Positions 1 to 11,863 of a stretch of 64,000 bases of DNA are shown piece after piece (position 1 is the first letter of the stretch; every line of letters begins with the position of its first letter). Under the pieces are notes generated by a model that saw only the letters and a list, made by a program, of their open reading frames with translations, was not told the origin of the DNA and searched no databases. The translations under genes were made by a program, and so were the position numbers. The stretch spans positions 727,501-791,500 of the forward strand of contig NZ_AP021888.1 in the NCBI RefSeq assembly GCF_011398155.1, written 5' to 3'. This stretch comes from Thiosulfativibrio zosterae (GTDB lineage: Bacteria; Pseudomonadota; Gammaproteobacteria; Thiomicrospirales; Thiomicrospiraceae).

Positions 1-2347
<2,347 letters not shown>

Positions 2348-2545
2348 TACAACTCAAAAGTGACTTTGAATGTTAAATTAAAACATTTGAACTGGCATGT
2401 TGAGCTTGAGAAAATGCTTAGATATGTGAAATTGTTACTAAAATATTTAAACTCTTTACGAGATTTATTCTAAATTCAGTTGTGACTGAGTCAGGGTGTT
2501 GATATAAAAACTAAAATTCAACACTTCAGACACAACATAACCCTA
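2348..2545 (+). other. 23S-5S spacer
   Basis: About 200 bases, AT-rich, without a tRNA gene. Complementary stretches such as GTGTTGA near 2498 and TCAACAC near 2518 can fold into a stem just before the 5S gene, as expected of an RNase III/RNase E processing region. Nothing else is seen. Confidence 0.6.
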
Positions 2546-2663
2546 TTGCTTGGGGACCATAGCAAGTTGGAACCACCTGATCCCATCCCGAACTCAGAAG
2601 TGAAACGACTTAGCGCCGATGGTAGTGTGGCAGGTGCCATGTGAGAGTAGGTCATCTCCAAGC
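2546..2663 (+). rRNA. rrf: 5S ribosomal RNA
   Basis: About 118 nt. The conserved CCGAACTCAGAAGTGAAAC block (2588-2606) and the loop E/helix IV segment GCGCCGATGGTAGTGTGG are present. The ends TGCTTGGGGA and TCTCCAAGC pair to form helix I, which sets the boundaries to within a few bases. It is co-transcribed with the 23S gene. Confidence 0.97.
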
Positions 2664-2673
2664 TTCATTCCTA

Positions 2674-2708
2674 AAACCCGCTTATCTTCGATGGCGGGTT
2701 TTTTTTTG
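2674..2708 (+). terminator. rRNA operon intrinsic terminator
   Basis: AACCCGC and GCGGGTT arms around a short loop are followed by a run of nine T. It starts about ten bases after the 5S gene and closes the rRNA operon. Confidence 0.9.
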
Positions 2709-2793
2709 CCTATATTTACTGAATACCATTTACTAAATAAAAAACCAGCAATATCGGCTGGCATTTATTTTTTATGGAGCTATTTATTAGATT

Positions 2794-3651
2794 TTAATGG
2801 CTTCCAGCTGTTAGCCCAATTTTATTTCCCCATTTTAATACCGCTGCTGTGGCCGCTTTCATTGCATTGTCTGGTAGTTTAAGTATGTTTTTTGCCAAAT
2901 CGCGGTAGTATTTAATTTCTTGAGTGATGTATTGCTCGCCACCCGCCGCACTAACGACATAATTACTTAAAATCACTAGTGCAGTTATGTGTTTTATTTT
3001 TTGGTCGCTGGCAGTTTTTACCGCAAAATCGACATCATGATGAAACAATAGGGCTTTATAAATTACAGGGTCAATATTCCATTTCTTTGAAACAATCGCG
3101 CCAATCATTGTATGGTCTGTTTTAAATAGCTCATGCTCTTTTAGAAAGCCAGTTATGGGGTTACCCATTTGTGCCTCAAAAATCTCTTGGTACTCAACAG
3201 AATACCTGGATAGGTATAATGCCCCTATGTTTTGCATAAGACCTGCCATATAGGCTTCTGAGCGTGATACATCAAATACCCAATAGGACATTTCAGCTGC
3301 CGCAATACCTGACTTTGCACCATGCATTAATATGGCTCTTTCAGTCGGAGATTCAGCTAATAATTGGGTAATACTGGCAGAAAGAAAAATATTGTAGATT
3401 TCATCCAATCCCATCACATTAACAGCCGCTTTAGCGTCTTTGATTTGTTGATTTTCTGTGGTTAGGTTGGTGTTGACCAAAGTCATAAAGTCCGCCAACA
3501 ATTCGGCATTATGCGAAATTAAATTAGCGATGGTAACAGTATTTGGGTATTTTTTATGGAGTTCTTCTTGAAGGCGTATCACTTCCTCAGGTAGGTTTGG
3601 GACATTCATTTGAGCCAAAATGTTGCTGGCTACTTTTATTTTGTCTTGCAT
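2794..3651 (-). CDS. HDOD domain protein
   Basis: A 285-residue soluble protein made almost wholly of an HDOD domain, the non-catalytic relative of HD phosphohydrolases used in bacterial signalling. Seen: an N-terminal helical region with LPEEVIRLQEEL, a central MHGAKSGIAAAEMSYW segment where HDOD proteins carry the degenerate metal site, and LLFHHDVD near residue 210. There is no attached receiver, GGDEF or EAL domain. It is transcribed divergently from the diguanylate cyclase at 3770, sharing a 118-bp promoter region, so a role in the same c-di-GMP or chemosensory circuit is plausible but inferred. No partner or ligand can be named. Confidence 0.85.
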   Translation of the reverse strand: MQDKIKVASNILAQMNVPNLPEEVIRLQEELHKKYPNTVTIANLISHNAELLADFMTLVNTNLTTENQQIKDAKAAVNVMGLDEIYNIFLSASITQLLAESPTERAILMHGAKSGIAAAEMSYWVFDVSRSEAYMAGLMQNIGALYLSRYSVEYQEIFEAQMGNPITGFLKEHELFKTDHTMIGAIVSKKWNIDPVIYKALLFHHDVDFAVKTASDQKIKHITALVILSNYVVSAAGGEQYITQEIKYYRDLAKNILKLPDNAMKAATAAVLKWGNKIGLTAGSH

Positions 3652-3769
3652 AAAAACTCAGTCCTCTTTGATTCCTTCTAATTCTACAAATTTTATTCAA
3701 TTTAGTCGATGAATATTTGTCGCAGTTTGTTATTATGTATTTTTATGACAATTTTGTATTGGGATATAA

Positions 3770-5020
3770 ATGTCTTCCAAAGAAGTTATTTTAATTATAG
3801 AAGACCAGCTTTCTATTGCAATGTTACTGAACGCAAAGCTTGTTGAAGTATGTGATTATCCAATTTTGCTATTAAAGTCTTTAGCAGAGGTGGAAGAGGT
3901 CTTAGCATCTGAATTTGTACCAATTATTGCTTTATGTGATTTAACTTTGCCAGATGCACCGCATGGTGAAACCGTCAAGGTACTTAGAAAACATAAAGTA
4001 ACCACAATTGTGTTAACCGGTCGATATGACAATGCAACACGAGAGCGAATGCTAAATGAAATGGTCGCTGATTATGTTATCAAAAATGGGCCTGCTGCCA
4101 TTCAGTATGTCGTTTCTACTGTCTTAAAATTAATTCAAAACAGTCAGCGTACGGTTTGGATTTTAAGTCCATTGATTCATAATACCCAAAAGTTAATTGG
4201 TATGTTACGGGTTCAACGCTATAAAATTAAAGTGTTTGAAACCTATGCTTTAGTCAAGGAAATGTTACTGACTGAGTTGCCAGACTTATTGGTGCTTGAG
4301 TCAATAGAGCAACTTAAAGAGATGCCCCCACTTAATTTTGTTGAGCAAGTTCGTGGACAATATTCGGCTAATGAATTACCCATCTTAGCGTGCGAACCTT
4401 CTGAAAACATTTTCTTTGCCATTCACTTAATGAAATATGGTGTTAATGACTTTTTTAATGCTAATTTCACCGCGGAAGAGTTATATGTCAGGGTACATCA
4501 AAACATCCTACAGTCAGAGTCCTATCGTAAGATTCAAGCCATATCTCAAACAGATTCTTTAACCGGTTTGCATAATCGCCGTTATTTCTTCGACCAGGGT
4601 GGGGTGCAATTAAACAGCTATCTGCAGATGGGTGCATCAAAATTTTTGTTAATGTGCGATATTGATCATTTCAAAAAAGTTAATGACACTTACGGGCATC
4701 AAGTTGGGGACAATGCGATTGTGTTTGTTGCTCAACTAATCAAAGAAGTTTTTAATGATTGTTTAGTTGCTCGATTTGGTGGTGAAGAATATTGTGTGTT
4801 TGGTGGATTGACCCAAGAAGATGTGCAGTTGAGAGCTGAAACACTCAGAGAAAAAGTTGAACAGGAATCAAAGTCGCATACTTCAGTTGCTTTTACCTTG
4901 AGTTTAGGCGTTGCCTTTGAGTTTGAAACTTTAGATGCTGGCGTAGGATTTGCAGATCATGCTTTATACGCTTCGAAATCAAATGGTAGAAATTTGGTCT
5001 CTGTTTACTCGAATGAGTAA
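3770..5020 (+). CDS. Response-regulator diguanylate cyclase (REC-REC-GGDEF)
   Basis: 416 residues. Residues 1-125 form a receiver domain (acidic pair EDQ near residue 11, phospho-acceptor region CDLTLPD near 57, then VLTGR). Residues about 135-255 look like a second, degenerate receiver domain. The C-terminal GGDEF domain has the active site as GGEEY (337-341), an accepted variant, with DSLTGLHNRRYF and the metal-site motif DIDHFKKVNDTYGH. No RxxD inhibitory site precedes the signature, so product inhibition is probably absent. Expected role: phosphorylation-controlled synthesis of c-di-GMP from two GTP in the cytosol. The ATG at 3770 has only a weak GGGA ribosome site. Neighbours are an HDOD protein and a ComFB-type protein. 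Confidence 0.9.
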   Translation: MSSKEVILIIEDQLSIAMLLNAKLVEVCDYPILLLKSLAEVEEVLASEFVPIIALCDLTLPDAPHGETVKVLRKHKVTTIVLTGRYDNATRERMLNEMVADYVIKNGPAAIQYVVSTVLKLIQNSQRTVWILSPLIHNTQKLIGMLRVQRYKIKVFETYALVKEMLLTELPDLLVLESIEQLKEMPPLNFVEQVRGQYSANELPILACEPSENIFFAIHLMKYGVNDFFNANFTAEELYVRVHQNILQSESYRKIQAISQTDSLTGLHNRRYFFDQGGVQLNSYLQMGASKFLLMCDIDHFKKVNDTYGHQVGDNAIVFVAQLIKEVFNDCLVARFGGEEYCVFGGLTQEDVQLRAETLREKVEQESKSHTSVAFTLSLGVAFEFETLDAGVGFADHALYASKSNGRNLVSVYSNE

Positions 5021-5047
5021 TCTTGAGACCCTTATTCGTTTAGCTTA

Positions 5048-5326
5048 TTAAGCTTCGTCATCATCAATATTTTTGATTTTACGGTAAGCTTTTTTAACGG
5101 CTTTTTTGACTTTGGCTTCATGCTCTAAATACTCACTTCCTGACATATAAAATGACATATCAATGTCATAGCGTATGTATTTTGGAGGGATACGATTGAG
5201 TGCTATGCAGGCCATATCGGCTAACTGGTTACTGGTTAAACCTGAGTGGGTATAGTTTTCATGGACTTCTTGAAAAACTTTGCGTTCATAATAGTTATGG
5301 ACTGTTTCTAAATCTGACATGCTCAT
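5048..5326 (-). CDS. ComFB family protein (likely c-di-nucleotide receptor)
   Basis: 92 residues that resemble the late-competence ComFB family: an opening HNYYERKVFQEV helix, a central DMACIALNRIPPKYIRYD segment (the family's LN-LPPKY core) and a C-terminal AVKKAYRKI helix. ComFB proteins have been reported to bind cyclic dinucleotides; I know this as family knowledge and it is not shown here. The cysteine cluster found in some members is reduced to a single Cys. It is convergent with the diguanylate cyclase (27 bp between stops), which supports a signalling link. Start ATG at 5326 has AAAGGA upstream. Family assignment is by eye. Confidence 0.75.
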   Translation of the reverse strand: MSMSDLETVHNYYERKVFQEVHENYTHSGLTSNQLADMACIALNRIPPKYIRYDIDMSFYMSGSEYLEHEAKVKKAVKKAYRKIKNIDDDEA

Positions 5327-5427
5327 TTCAAATCCTTTCAGTGGTCAAGTGTCGTATTAAGTTGAATGATTAAATTAAACCACAACGCATTCATTTAATC
5401 TAATCAAATTCTTTGAAAATCTTAAAC

Positions 5428-5454
5428 AAAAAAGCGAACACTGGGTTCGCTTTT
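5428..5454 (-). terminator. Intrinsic terminator after purD
   Basis: On the minus strand GCGAAC and GTTCGC arms around a short loop are followed by a T run, 13 bases past the purD stop. It separates the pur operon from the ComFB-type gene. Confidence 0.9.
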
Positions 5455-5466
5455 GAGTAGTCATGG

Positions 5467-6759
5467 TTAAGATAAAGATTCTCGGCGAACCGCACGATGG
5501 CCAATGTCTTTACGAGAATAAACACCGTCCCAATGGATGGCATTAACACCTTGATAAGCGCGCTTTTGTGCTTGAGTTACATTCTCGCCTAAAGCGGTTA
5601 CGCACAATACGCGACCGCCAGCCGTTATGACTTTGTTGTTAGCGTCTAAGGCTGTTCCGGCATGAAACACTTTAAGGTCAGAAGCATTAGCTGATTCTAG
5701 GCCTTCAATCACATCGCCTTTTTGATACTCATCAGGATACCCTTTAGCGGCTAATACCACACCCAGCGCAGCGCGCGAATCCCATTCGGCCGATACTTCA
5801 TTTAAACGCTTGTCTAAGGCCGCATTACAGAGGTCAGTTAAATCAGACTTTAAGCGCATCATTATGGGTTGTGTTTCAGGGTCACCGAAACGACAGTTAA
5901 ACTCTAGCACTTTAGGCGTTCCATCGGGTGCAATCATAATGCCGGCATACAGAAAACCTGTGTAAGGAATGCCATCTTTGGTCATACCTTCAATGGTAGG
6001 TTTTATGACTTCATCCATAATACGATTATGAATTTCACGGGTCACCACTGGCGCAGGGCTGTAAGCGCCCATCCCCCCTGTGTTTGGACCTGTGTCACCA
6101 TCATTGCGAGCTTTATGATCTTGAGAGGTTGCCATGGGTAAAATATTTGTGCCATCTGCCATCACGATAAAGCTGGCTTCCTCGCCATACAGAAATTCTT
6201 CTATAACAACTCGTGCGCCGGCATCCCCAAATTTATTGCCCGCTAACATATCTGAAACAGCTTCTTTAGCTTCTGCCATGGTATCGGCCAAGATCACGCC
6301 TTTACCGGCAGCTAAGCCGTCGGCTTTAATGACGATGGGCGTACCCATTTTTTCTAAATAGGCATAAGCCGGTTCGATTTCGGTAAAAACATCGTAAGCG
6401 GCGGTTGGAATGTTGTGTTTTGCTAAGAAGTTTTTTGAAAACGCTTTTGAACCTTCAAGTTGTGCAGCTTTTTGTGTTGGACCAAAGCAGCGTAATTGTG
6501 CTGCTTCAAAGGCATCAACCACACCAAGCACCAAAGGCACTTCAGGCCCTACAATGGTTAAATTAATTGCATTTTCTTGGGCAAATTTAACCAGGCCTGG
6601 TATGTCATTGACCGCAATATTAACATTTTGAACCTTATTTTCTAAAGATGAACCCGTATTGCCTGGGGCAACAAAAACTTGAGAAACTTTGCTGGATTGT
6701 GCCGTTTTCCAAGCTAGAGCGTGTTCGCGTCCACCACTACCAATAATCATAACTTTCAT
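5467..6759 (-). CDS. purD: Phosphoribosylamine-glycine ligase (GAR synthetase)
   Basis: 430 residues, normal length. It makes glycinamide ribonucleotide from phosphoribosylamine, glycine and ATP, the second step of de novo purine synthesis. The N-terminal MKVMIIGSGGREHALAWK is diagnostic; the ATP-grasp core carries IKADGLAAGKGV and the metal-binding LEFNCRFGDPETQP. It lies 20 bp after purH in the same operon and ends at a terminator. A copy of the ACCAGGCCTGGT palindrome (6589-6601) is embedded near codon 55 and encodes Ile-Pro-Gly-Leu-Val-Lys, so the repeat is accommodated in an otherwise ordinary protein. Confidence 0.98.
   Translation of the reverse strand: MKVMIIGSGGREHALAWKTAQSSKVSQVFVAPGNTGSSLENKVQNVNIAVNDIPGLVKFAQENAINLTIVGPEVPLVLGVVDAFEAAQLRCFGPTQKAAQLEGSKAFSKNFLAKHNIPTAAYDVFTEIEPAYAYLEKMGTPIVIKADGLAAGKGVILADTMAEAKEAVSDMLAGNKFGDAGARVVIEEFLYGEEASFIVMADGTNILPMATSQDHKARNDGDTGPNTGGMGAYSPAPVVTREIHNRIMDEVIKPTIEGMTKDGIPYTGFLYAGIMIAPDGTPKVLEFNCRFGDPETQPIMMRLKSDLTDLCNAALDKRLNEVSAEWDSRAALGVVLAAKGYPDEYQKGDVIEGLESANASDLKVFHAGTALDANNKVITAGGRVLCVTALGENVTQAQKRAYQGVNAIHWDGVYSRKDIGHRAVRRESLS
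6589..6601. repeat. AACCAGGCCTGGT, exact core, copy 1, inside purD
   Basis: Exact 12-bp core (6590-6601) with AATTTA on the left, in coding sequence, in the frame giving Pro-Gly-Leu-Val on the minus strand. Confidence 0.9.
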
Positions 6760-6779
6760 GTTGATAAATCCTTGTGTTA

Positions 6780-8342
6780 TCAGTGTTTAAAGTGGCGCAT
6801 GCCAGTAAAGACCATCGCAATACCGTGTTCATTTGCGGCATCAATGACTTCTTGATCTCGCATAGAACCGCCGGGATGAATAACCGCCGTAATACCAGCA
6901 GCGGCTGCGGCATCAATACCATCGCGGAAAGGGAAGAAAGCATCAGATGCCATGACAGAACCAGGTACTTCTAAGCCTTCATCAGCGGCTTTAATACCAG
7001 CAATTTTGGCAGAATAAACACGGCTCATTTGCCCCGCGCCCACACCGATGGTCATACCGTCTTTGACATAAACAATGGCGTTAGATTTAACAAACTTGGC
7101 CACTTTCCAAGCAAACATAAGGTCTGCCATTTCGGTTGCGGTCGGTGCGCGGTTGGAAACCACTTTTAAGTCAGCTTCGGTAACCATGCCTAAATCACGG
7201 TCTTGTACCAACAAACCACCGGTAACGCGCTTGTAGTCATAAGCCGCTAATTGTTCACCTAATGCGCCACAAGCCAATAAACGCACATTTTGTTTGGCAG
7301 CAACCACGGCCTTCGCCTCATCAGAAACGCTGGGTGCAATAATCACTTCAACAAACTGACGCTCTACAATTGCTTTGGCGGTTTGTGCATCAAGTTCGCG
7401 GTTGAAAGCAATAATGCCACCAAACGCAGAAGTTGGATCGGTTTTATAGGCACGGTCATAGGCTTCAAATAATGAGTCGCCAATAGAAACTCCGCAAGGA
7501 TTGGCGTGTTTAACAATGACACAAGCGGTTTGAGTGAAGGTTTTGACCAACTCCAAAGCCGCGTCCGTATCGGCGATGTTGTTAAAGGATAATTCTTTGC
7601 CTTGAAGTTGAGTCGCCGTAGAAATCGAAGCCTCTGAGGGATTGCGCTCAGTGTAAAACGCGGCCGCTTGATGAGGGTTTTCACCGTAACGCATACTTTG
7701 TTTTTTAACAAATTGTGTGCTGAAGGTGCGTGGAAAATGGTCCTGTTCATCGGTATTGAACATAGTGCCAAAGTAGTTAGCAATCGCACCGTCATAACGA
7801 GCAGTTTGTTCAAATGTTTTGATGGCTAAATCAAAGCGAGTCGCATGGGCTAATTGACCATTGTTGGCTTGCATTTCTTCAAGAATACGAGCGTAGTCCG
7901 CTGGATCGGTGACGACCGCAACATCTTTGTGGTTTTTTGCGGCAGAACGCAACATGGTTGGCCCGCCGATGTCGATGTTCTCTATTGCATCTTCAAGTGA
8001 ACAGTCTGCTTTAGCAACCGTTGCCTCAAATGGATAAAGGTTAACAACTACCATGTCGATTGGGTCGATATTATGGGCTTGCATAATGGCATCATCTGTT
8101 CCACGGCGCCCTAAGAGTCCACCATGAATTTTTGGGTGAAGTGTTTTAACGCGTCCGTCCATCATTTCTGGGAAACCTGTATATTCAGATACTTCAGTCA
8201 CCGGTAAACCCGCTTCTGAAAGTACTTTATAAGTACCTCCGGTAGATAAAATAGCCACTTGCATTTTGCTAAGTGCTTGCGCAAATTCTAAAATCCCTGT
8301 CTTATCAGAGACGCTGATGAGTGCACGGCGAACGGGTTTCAT
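6780..8342 (-). CDS. purH: Bifunctional AICAR transformylase/IMP cyclohydrolase
   Basis: 520 residues, full length. It performs the last two steps of IMP synthesis. The N-terminal cyclohydrolase (MGS-like) domain runs to about residue 195 with [18 protein letters not shown] and [13 protein letters not shown]; the C-terminal transformylase domain has [22 protein letters not shown] and the KHANPCG active-site segment. It follows fis by 31 bp and precedes purD by 20 bp, so the three are probably one transcript. Confidence 0.98.
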   Translation of the reverse strand: MKPVRRALISVSDKTGILEFAQALSKMQVAILSTGGTYKVLSEAGLPVTEVSEYTGFPEMMDGRVKTLHPKIHGGLLGRRGTDDAIMQAHNIDPIDMVVVNLYPFEATVAKADCSLEDAIENIDIGGPTMLRSAAKNHKDVAVVTDPADYARILEEMQANNGQLAHATRFDLAIKTFEQTARYDGAIANYFGTMFNTDEQDHFPRTFSTQFVKKQSMRYGENPHQAAAFYTERNPSEASISTATQLQGKELSFNNIADTDAALELVKTFTQTACVIVKHANPCGVSIGDSLFEAYDRAYKTDPTSAFGGIIAFNRELDAQTAKAIVERQFVEVIIAPSVSDEAKAVVAAKQNVRLLACGALGEQLAAYDYKRVTGGLLVQDRDLGMVTEADLKVVSNRAPTATEMADLMFAWKVAKFVKSNAIVYVKDGMTIGVGAGQMSRVYSAKIAGIKAADEGLEVPGSVMASDAFFPFRDGIDAAAAAGITAVIHPGGSMRDQEVIDAANEHGIAMVFTGMRHFKH

Positions 8343-8373
8343 AGTTTTCAGTCCTTTCGAAAAATAAAATGGT

Positions 8374-8634
8374 TTACAAATGGTATTGTTGAATTTTTTT
8401 GCGCAGGGTATTGCGATTTATCCCCAAGAGGGCGGCAGCTTGACTTTGGTTTTGTTCGGTATGTTCCAGAATGAATTGAATCAAGGGTTTTTCCACTTGT
8501 CCAATCACCAGTTTATGCAAATCAGTAGGCACTTCGCCTTCTAACGATTTGAAATAGGTCTGCAGCGTTAGGGTTACCGCTTGGCTGAGAGATTGATATT
8601 CAGCGTTTTCTTGCAGTTCTTTAAGTGTGTTCAT
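8374..8634 (-). CDS. fis: Nucleoid-associated protein Fis
   Basis: 86 residues, slightly shorter than E. coli Fis (98). The C-terminal helix-turn-helix [21 protein letters not shown] is the Fis DNA-binding motif. Fis bends DNA, activates rRNA promoters and organises the nucleoid. It overlaps the end of dusB by 14 bp, the conserved dusB-fis arrangement of gammaproteobacteria. Genes purH and purD follow directly, an arrangement that may tie purine supply to growth-rate control; this is inference. Confidence 0.95.
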   Translation of the reverse strand: MNTLKELQENAEYQSLSQAVTLTLQTYFKSLEGEVPTDLHKLVIGQVEKPLIQFILEHTEQNQSQAAALLGINRNTLRKKIQQYHL

Positions 8635-9586
8635 GAAAATAACTTTGTATTAAGCGTAACTGAGTTTGCGGCGTTTCTAATCGATTGAAATCTTTACGGA
8701 GAACTTCTCCGTTGGGTAAATATTGGCTATACCAGCCTATATGTTTTCGTGCAATTCGAATGCCAAGGTGGCTGCCATACAATTCATACAACCCTGTCAA
8801 ATGGGTGTTTATGGTGCTTTCAAACTCACTCAAACTGGGTTTTTCTGCAAGCGTTAGTGTTGTTAAATAGTGTTTAATTTCACGAAAAATCCAAGGATAA
8901 CCTTGTGCTGCTCGTCCAATTAGGATGCCATCCGAGGCTGTGTATTTTAATACAAATAAGGCTTGCTCGGGCGTAGAAATATCACCATTTGCAATAATGG
9001 GAATCGTAACCTGCTGTTTGACTAATTTAATCAGGTTGTATTCTGCATGTCCTGAAAACTTATCCGCGCGCGTTCTACCATGAATGCTCATGCCCTTTAA
9101 GCCGCAGGCCTGGGCAATTTGAGCAATTTCTAAAACATTTTGATGCTCAGCATCTGAGCCGGTTCTGGTTTTTACGGTAATGGGTAAATCTACCGCGGAT
9201 ACTAGGGCTTCAAAAATGGCTTGTACTTTATCCGGGTGTGCCATAAGCGCAGAACCCGCCGCCACATCACACACTTTTTTTGCGGGGCAACCCATATTGA
9301 TATCAATCACTTGCGCACCCTGTGAGGCTTGCCAGACAGCCGCTTCAGCCAACTCTTCAGGCTCGGTGCCGATTAGTTGTACGATGCGTGGTGATGTTTC
9401 GTCTGCAGAGGCGTTTCGAGTGCTGGATTTTTGCGAATCCCATAAGGATTTCCTGGACGCCACCATTTCCGAAACGGCATAGTCTGCGCCTTGTTGACGA
9501 CAAATATCTCGAAAGACACGGTCAGTGATCCCCGCCATAGGCGCAAGTCCGACTAAAGGGCGTTGTCCTAAATGCGGTTGAAGCAC
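8621..9586 (-). CDS. dusB: tRNA-dihydrouridine synthase B
   Basis: FMN-dependent enzyme reducing uridine in the tRNA D-loop with NADPH. Seen: APMAGITDRVF at the N-terminus, INMGCPAKKVCDV with the catalytic Cys, VKTRTG, SIHGRTRADKFSG, IPIIANGDI and GRAAQGYPWIFREI. The reading frame is open from a TTG at 9598, but a GTG at 9586 gives 321 residues and the same spacing to APMAG as E. coli DusB (321 residues), so I choose it; neither start has a clear ribosome site. It overlaps the 3' end of prmA and the 5' end of fis, indicating translational coupling. Confidence 0.95.
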   Translation of the reverse strand: MLQPHLGQRPLVGLAPMAGITDRVFRDICRQQGADYAVSEMVASRKSLWDSQKSSTRNASADETSPRIVQLIGTEPEELAEAAVWQASQGAQVIDINMGCPAKKVCDVAAGSALMAHPDKVQAIFEALVSAVDLPITVKTRTGSDAEHQNVLEIAQIAQACGLKGMSIHGRTRADKFSGHAEYNLIKLVKQQVTIPIIANGDISTPEQALFVLKYTASDGILIGRAAQGYPWIFREIKHYLTTLTLAEKPSLSEFESTINTHLTGLYELYGSHLGIRIARKHIGWYSQYLPNGEVLRKDFNRLETPQTQLRLIQSYFHEHT

Positions 9587-10443
9587 AGCAATGACCAATC
9601 TTCATGGTTTTGTTGTTCAACAAACTCAAAATTTAGACTGTTGTAAAATTCAATTAAGTCAGCTGCTTGCGTGGTTAACAGCCCCGACAAAATGAGCGTG
9701 CCTTGTGGTTTGAGTAGGCGAGAGAACTCGGGTGCCAGTTCTTTTAGCGGGCCAGCCAAAATATTGGCTAACAGGGTGTCTGCTAAAGGCGGGTGAAAGT
9801 CTTTGACTAAAGCAAAAGTCATGGCTGCGTGATTACGCTCAGCATTATCAATACTGGCGGTAATGGCTTGTGGATCAATGTCAGTTCCCCAAACTTCAGT
9901 TGCGCCTAACTTTTTAGCAGCCAATGCCAAAATGCCTGAGCCGCATCCATAATCTATGACCGTTTGATTGTGTGGTGCATGGACATCTAACCAAGTTAGG
10001 CATAAAGCGGTTGTGGGGTGAGTTCCTGTGCCAAAAGCCAAGCCTGGGTCTAAAATTAAATTGATGGCTTCAGGTTTGGGGGCTTGCATGGTGCTGGGCA
10101 CTATCCAAAGGTTTTGACCAAACTGCATGGGCTTGAAGTTTTCCATCCAGGCGCGTACCCAATCTTTGTCTTCAAGGGCTTCTGTTTTAAATTCAAAAGG
10201 ACTGACTTCTGGCAAGACTTCTTTTACAAATTCTATCACCGGTGCGCTATCCACTTCTGCGTCATAAAGGGCGGTAACTTTGGTTAATGACCAAACCGGG
10301 GTAGTGCCAATTTCTGGTTCAAAAATGGGTTGATCTTCTGCATCGATAAAAGTAACCGATGCAGCATTGGCATCCATAAAAGCATCTGAAAGCGGTTCAA
10401 CCAAATGTTCTGGTACCGTAGCGTTAATCTGAATCCAGGGCAT
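9568..10443 (-). CDS. prmA: Ribosomal protein L11 methyltransferase
   Basis: 291 residues. SAM-dependent enzyme that trimethylates L11. The N-terminal substrate-recognition domain starts MPWIQINATVPEHLVEPLSDAFM; the catalytic domain has LDPGLAFGTGTHPTT, the SAM-binding VIDYGCGSGILALAA and NILAGPL. Start ATG at 10443 has AAGGAA upstream. It is the first gene of the prmA-dusB-fis-purH-purD unit, downstream of a terminator that follows accC. Confidence 0.97.
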   Translation of the reverse strand: MPWIQINATVPEHLVEPLSDAFMDANAASVTFIDAEDQPIFEPEIGTTPVWSLTKVTALYDAEVDSAPVIEFVKEVLPEVSPFEFKTEALEDKDWVRAWMENFKPMQFGQNLWIVPSTMQAPKPEAINLILDPGLAFGTGTHPTTALCLTWLDVHAPHNQTVIDYGCGSGILALAAKKLGATEVWGTDIDPQAITASIDNAERNHAAMTFALVKDFHPPLADTLLANILAGPLKELAPEFSRLLKPQGTLILSGLLTTQAADLIEFYNSLNFEFVEQQNHEDWSLLCFNRI

Positions 10444-10462
10444 GTTTTGATTTCCTTAAAAT

Positions 10463-10487
10463 TAAAAAAGCCCTCATTTGAGGGCTT
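10463..10487 (-). terminator. Intrinsic terminator between accC and prmA
   Basis: On the minus strand arms AAGCCCTC and GAGGGCTT with a 4-nt loop are followed by six T. It lies 18 bases after the accC stop and 20 bases before the prmA start, so it divides two gene groups on the same strand and may be partly read through. Confidence 0.85.
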
Positions 10488-10504
10488 AAATGAAGCGCTA
10501 TCGA

Positions 10505-11854
10505 TTAAACGAGATGTTCTAAGCGTTCTTCTAAATAGTGAATGTTACGGCCACCTTCGCAGAAACCTAGGTCATTCATAATTTCACGCTGTAGACGGAT
10601 GTTGCTGTCTATGCCCACCAGCACCAATTCGCTTAAGGCACTGTCCATACGGCGAATAGCAGTGTTGCGGTCGCTACCATGACAAATCAGCTTGCCAATC
10701 ATTGAATCATAATGAGGTGGCACGCTGTAACCTGTGTAAATGTGAGAATCCCAACGAACGCCTAAGCCACCGGGTAGGTGCAAGCGTTCAATTTTGCCAG
10801 GTGAAGGCATAAAGTTTTTAGAAGGATTTTCCGCATTAATACGACATTCAATGGCATGGCCTGTTAACTTGATGTCTTCTTGTTTTAAAGAAAGCTTTTC
10901 ACCGCGCGCAATTTTGATTTGTTCTTTGACCAAGTCAATACCTGTAACCATTTCGGTGACGGGATGTTCAACTTGTAAGCGCGTGTTCATTTCTATGAAA
11001 TAGAACTCGCCATTTTCGTATAAGAATTCAAAAGTACCCGCGCCACGATAGTTAATATCGATACAGGCTTTTACACAAGCGGCACCAATTTTGGCACGCT
11101 GTTCTGCTGTCACACCCGGTGCAGGCGCTTCTTCCACCACTTTTTGGTGACGGCGTTGCATAGAACAATCACGCTCACCTAAATGAATCGCGTTACCCTG
11201 ACCATCTGCCAAAATTTGAATTTCAACATGACGAGGGTTCTCTAAGAATTTTTCCATGTAAACTTCTGGGTTGCCAAAGAAGTTCCCTGCTTCAGATTGT
11301 GTTAACTGAATTGACTTAATCAAGTTGGCTTCGGTGTGTACCACGCGCATACCGCGTCCACCGCCACCGCCAGAGGCTTTGATGATGATTGGATAGCCAA
11401 TTTCTTTGGCGATGCGTTTGTTTTCTTCATCGTTTGGACCCAAAGGGCCACCAGAACCGGGTACCGTTGGAACGCCTGCCGCTTTCATGGCGCGAATTGC
11501 AGAAACCTTGTCGCCCATTAGGCGAATGGTTTCTGCTTTAGGGCCCATAAACACAAAACCACTTTCTTCAACGCGCTCTGCAAAATCTGCGTTTTCAGAT
11601 AAAAATCCATAACCAGGGTGAATGGCTTCTGCATCGGTAATTTCTGCAGCGGCTATCAAAGCAGGAATATTTAAATAACTGTGTGTTGATGATGGTGGTC
11701 CAATACAAACGGATTCATCAGCCAATAAAACATGCTTTAAGTTCGCATCTGCAGTTGAGTGAACGGCCACGGTTTTAATACCCATTTCTTTACAAGCACG
11801 GAGCACTCGTAAAGCAATTTCACCACGGTTGGCGATAAGAATTTTGTCGATCAT
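10505..11854 (-). CDS. accC: Acetyl-CoA carboxylase, biotin carboxylase subunit
   Basis: 449 residues, same as the E. coli enzyme. It carboxylates the biotin on AccB using ATP and bicarbonate, the first committed step of fatty acid synthesis. Seen: [36 protein letters not shown], the ATP-grasp glycine loop [34 protein letters not shown] and [17 protein letters not shown]. It follows accB by 9 bp. Confidence 0.98.
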   Translation of the reverse strand: MIDKILIANRGEIALRVLRACKEMGIKTVAVHSTADANLKHVLLADESVCIGPPSSTHSYLNIPALIAAAEITDAEAIHPGYGFLSENADFAERVEESGFVFMGPKAETIRLMGDKVSAIRAMKAAGVPTVPGSGGPLGPNDEENKRIAKEIGYPIIIKASGGGGGRGMRVVHTEANLIKSIQLTQSEAGNFFGNPEVYMEKFLENPRHVEIQILADGQGNAIHLGERDCSMQRRHQKVVEEAPAPGVTAEQRAKIGAACVKACIDINYRGAGTFEFLYENGEFYFIEMNTRLQVEHPVTEMVTGIDLVKEQIKIARGEKLSLKQEDIKLTGHAIECRINAENPSKNFMPSPGKIERLHLPGGLGVRWDSHIYTGYSVPPHYDSMIGKLICHGSDRNTAIRRMDSALSELVLVGIDSNIRLQREIMNDLGFCEGGRNIHYLEERLEHLV

Positions 11855-11863
11855 ATTGGCTCC

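Noticed and set aside
7364-7813. A 149-codon minus-strand frame inside purH
   Set aside because: Shadow of the real purH frame; composition is not protein-like and purH is complete.
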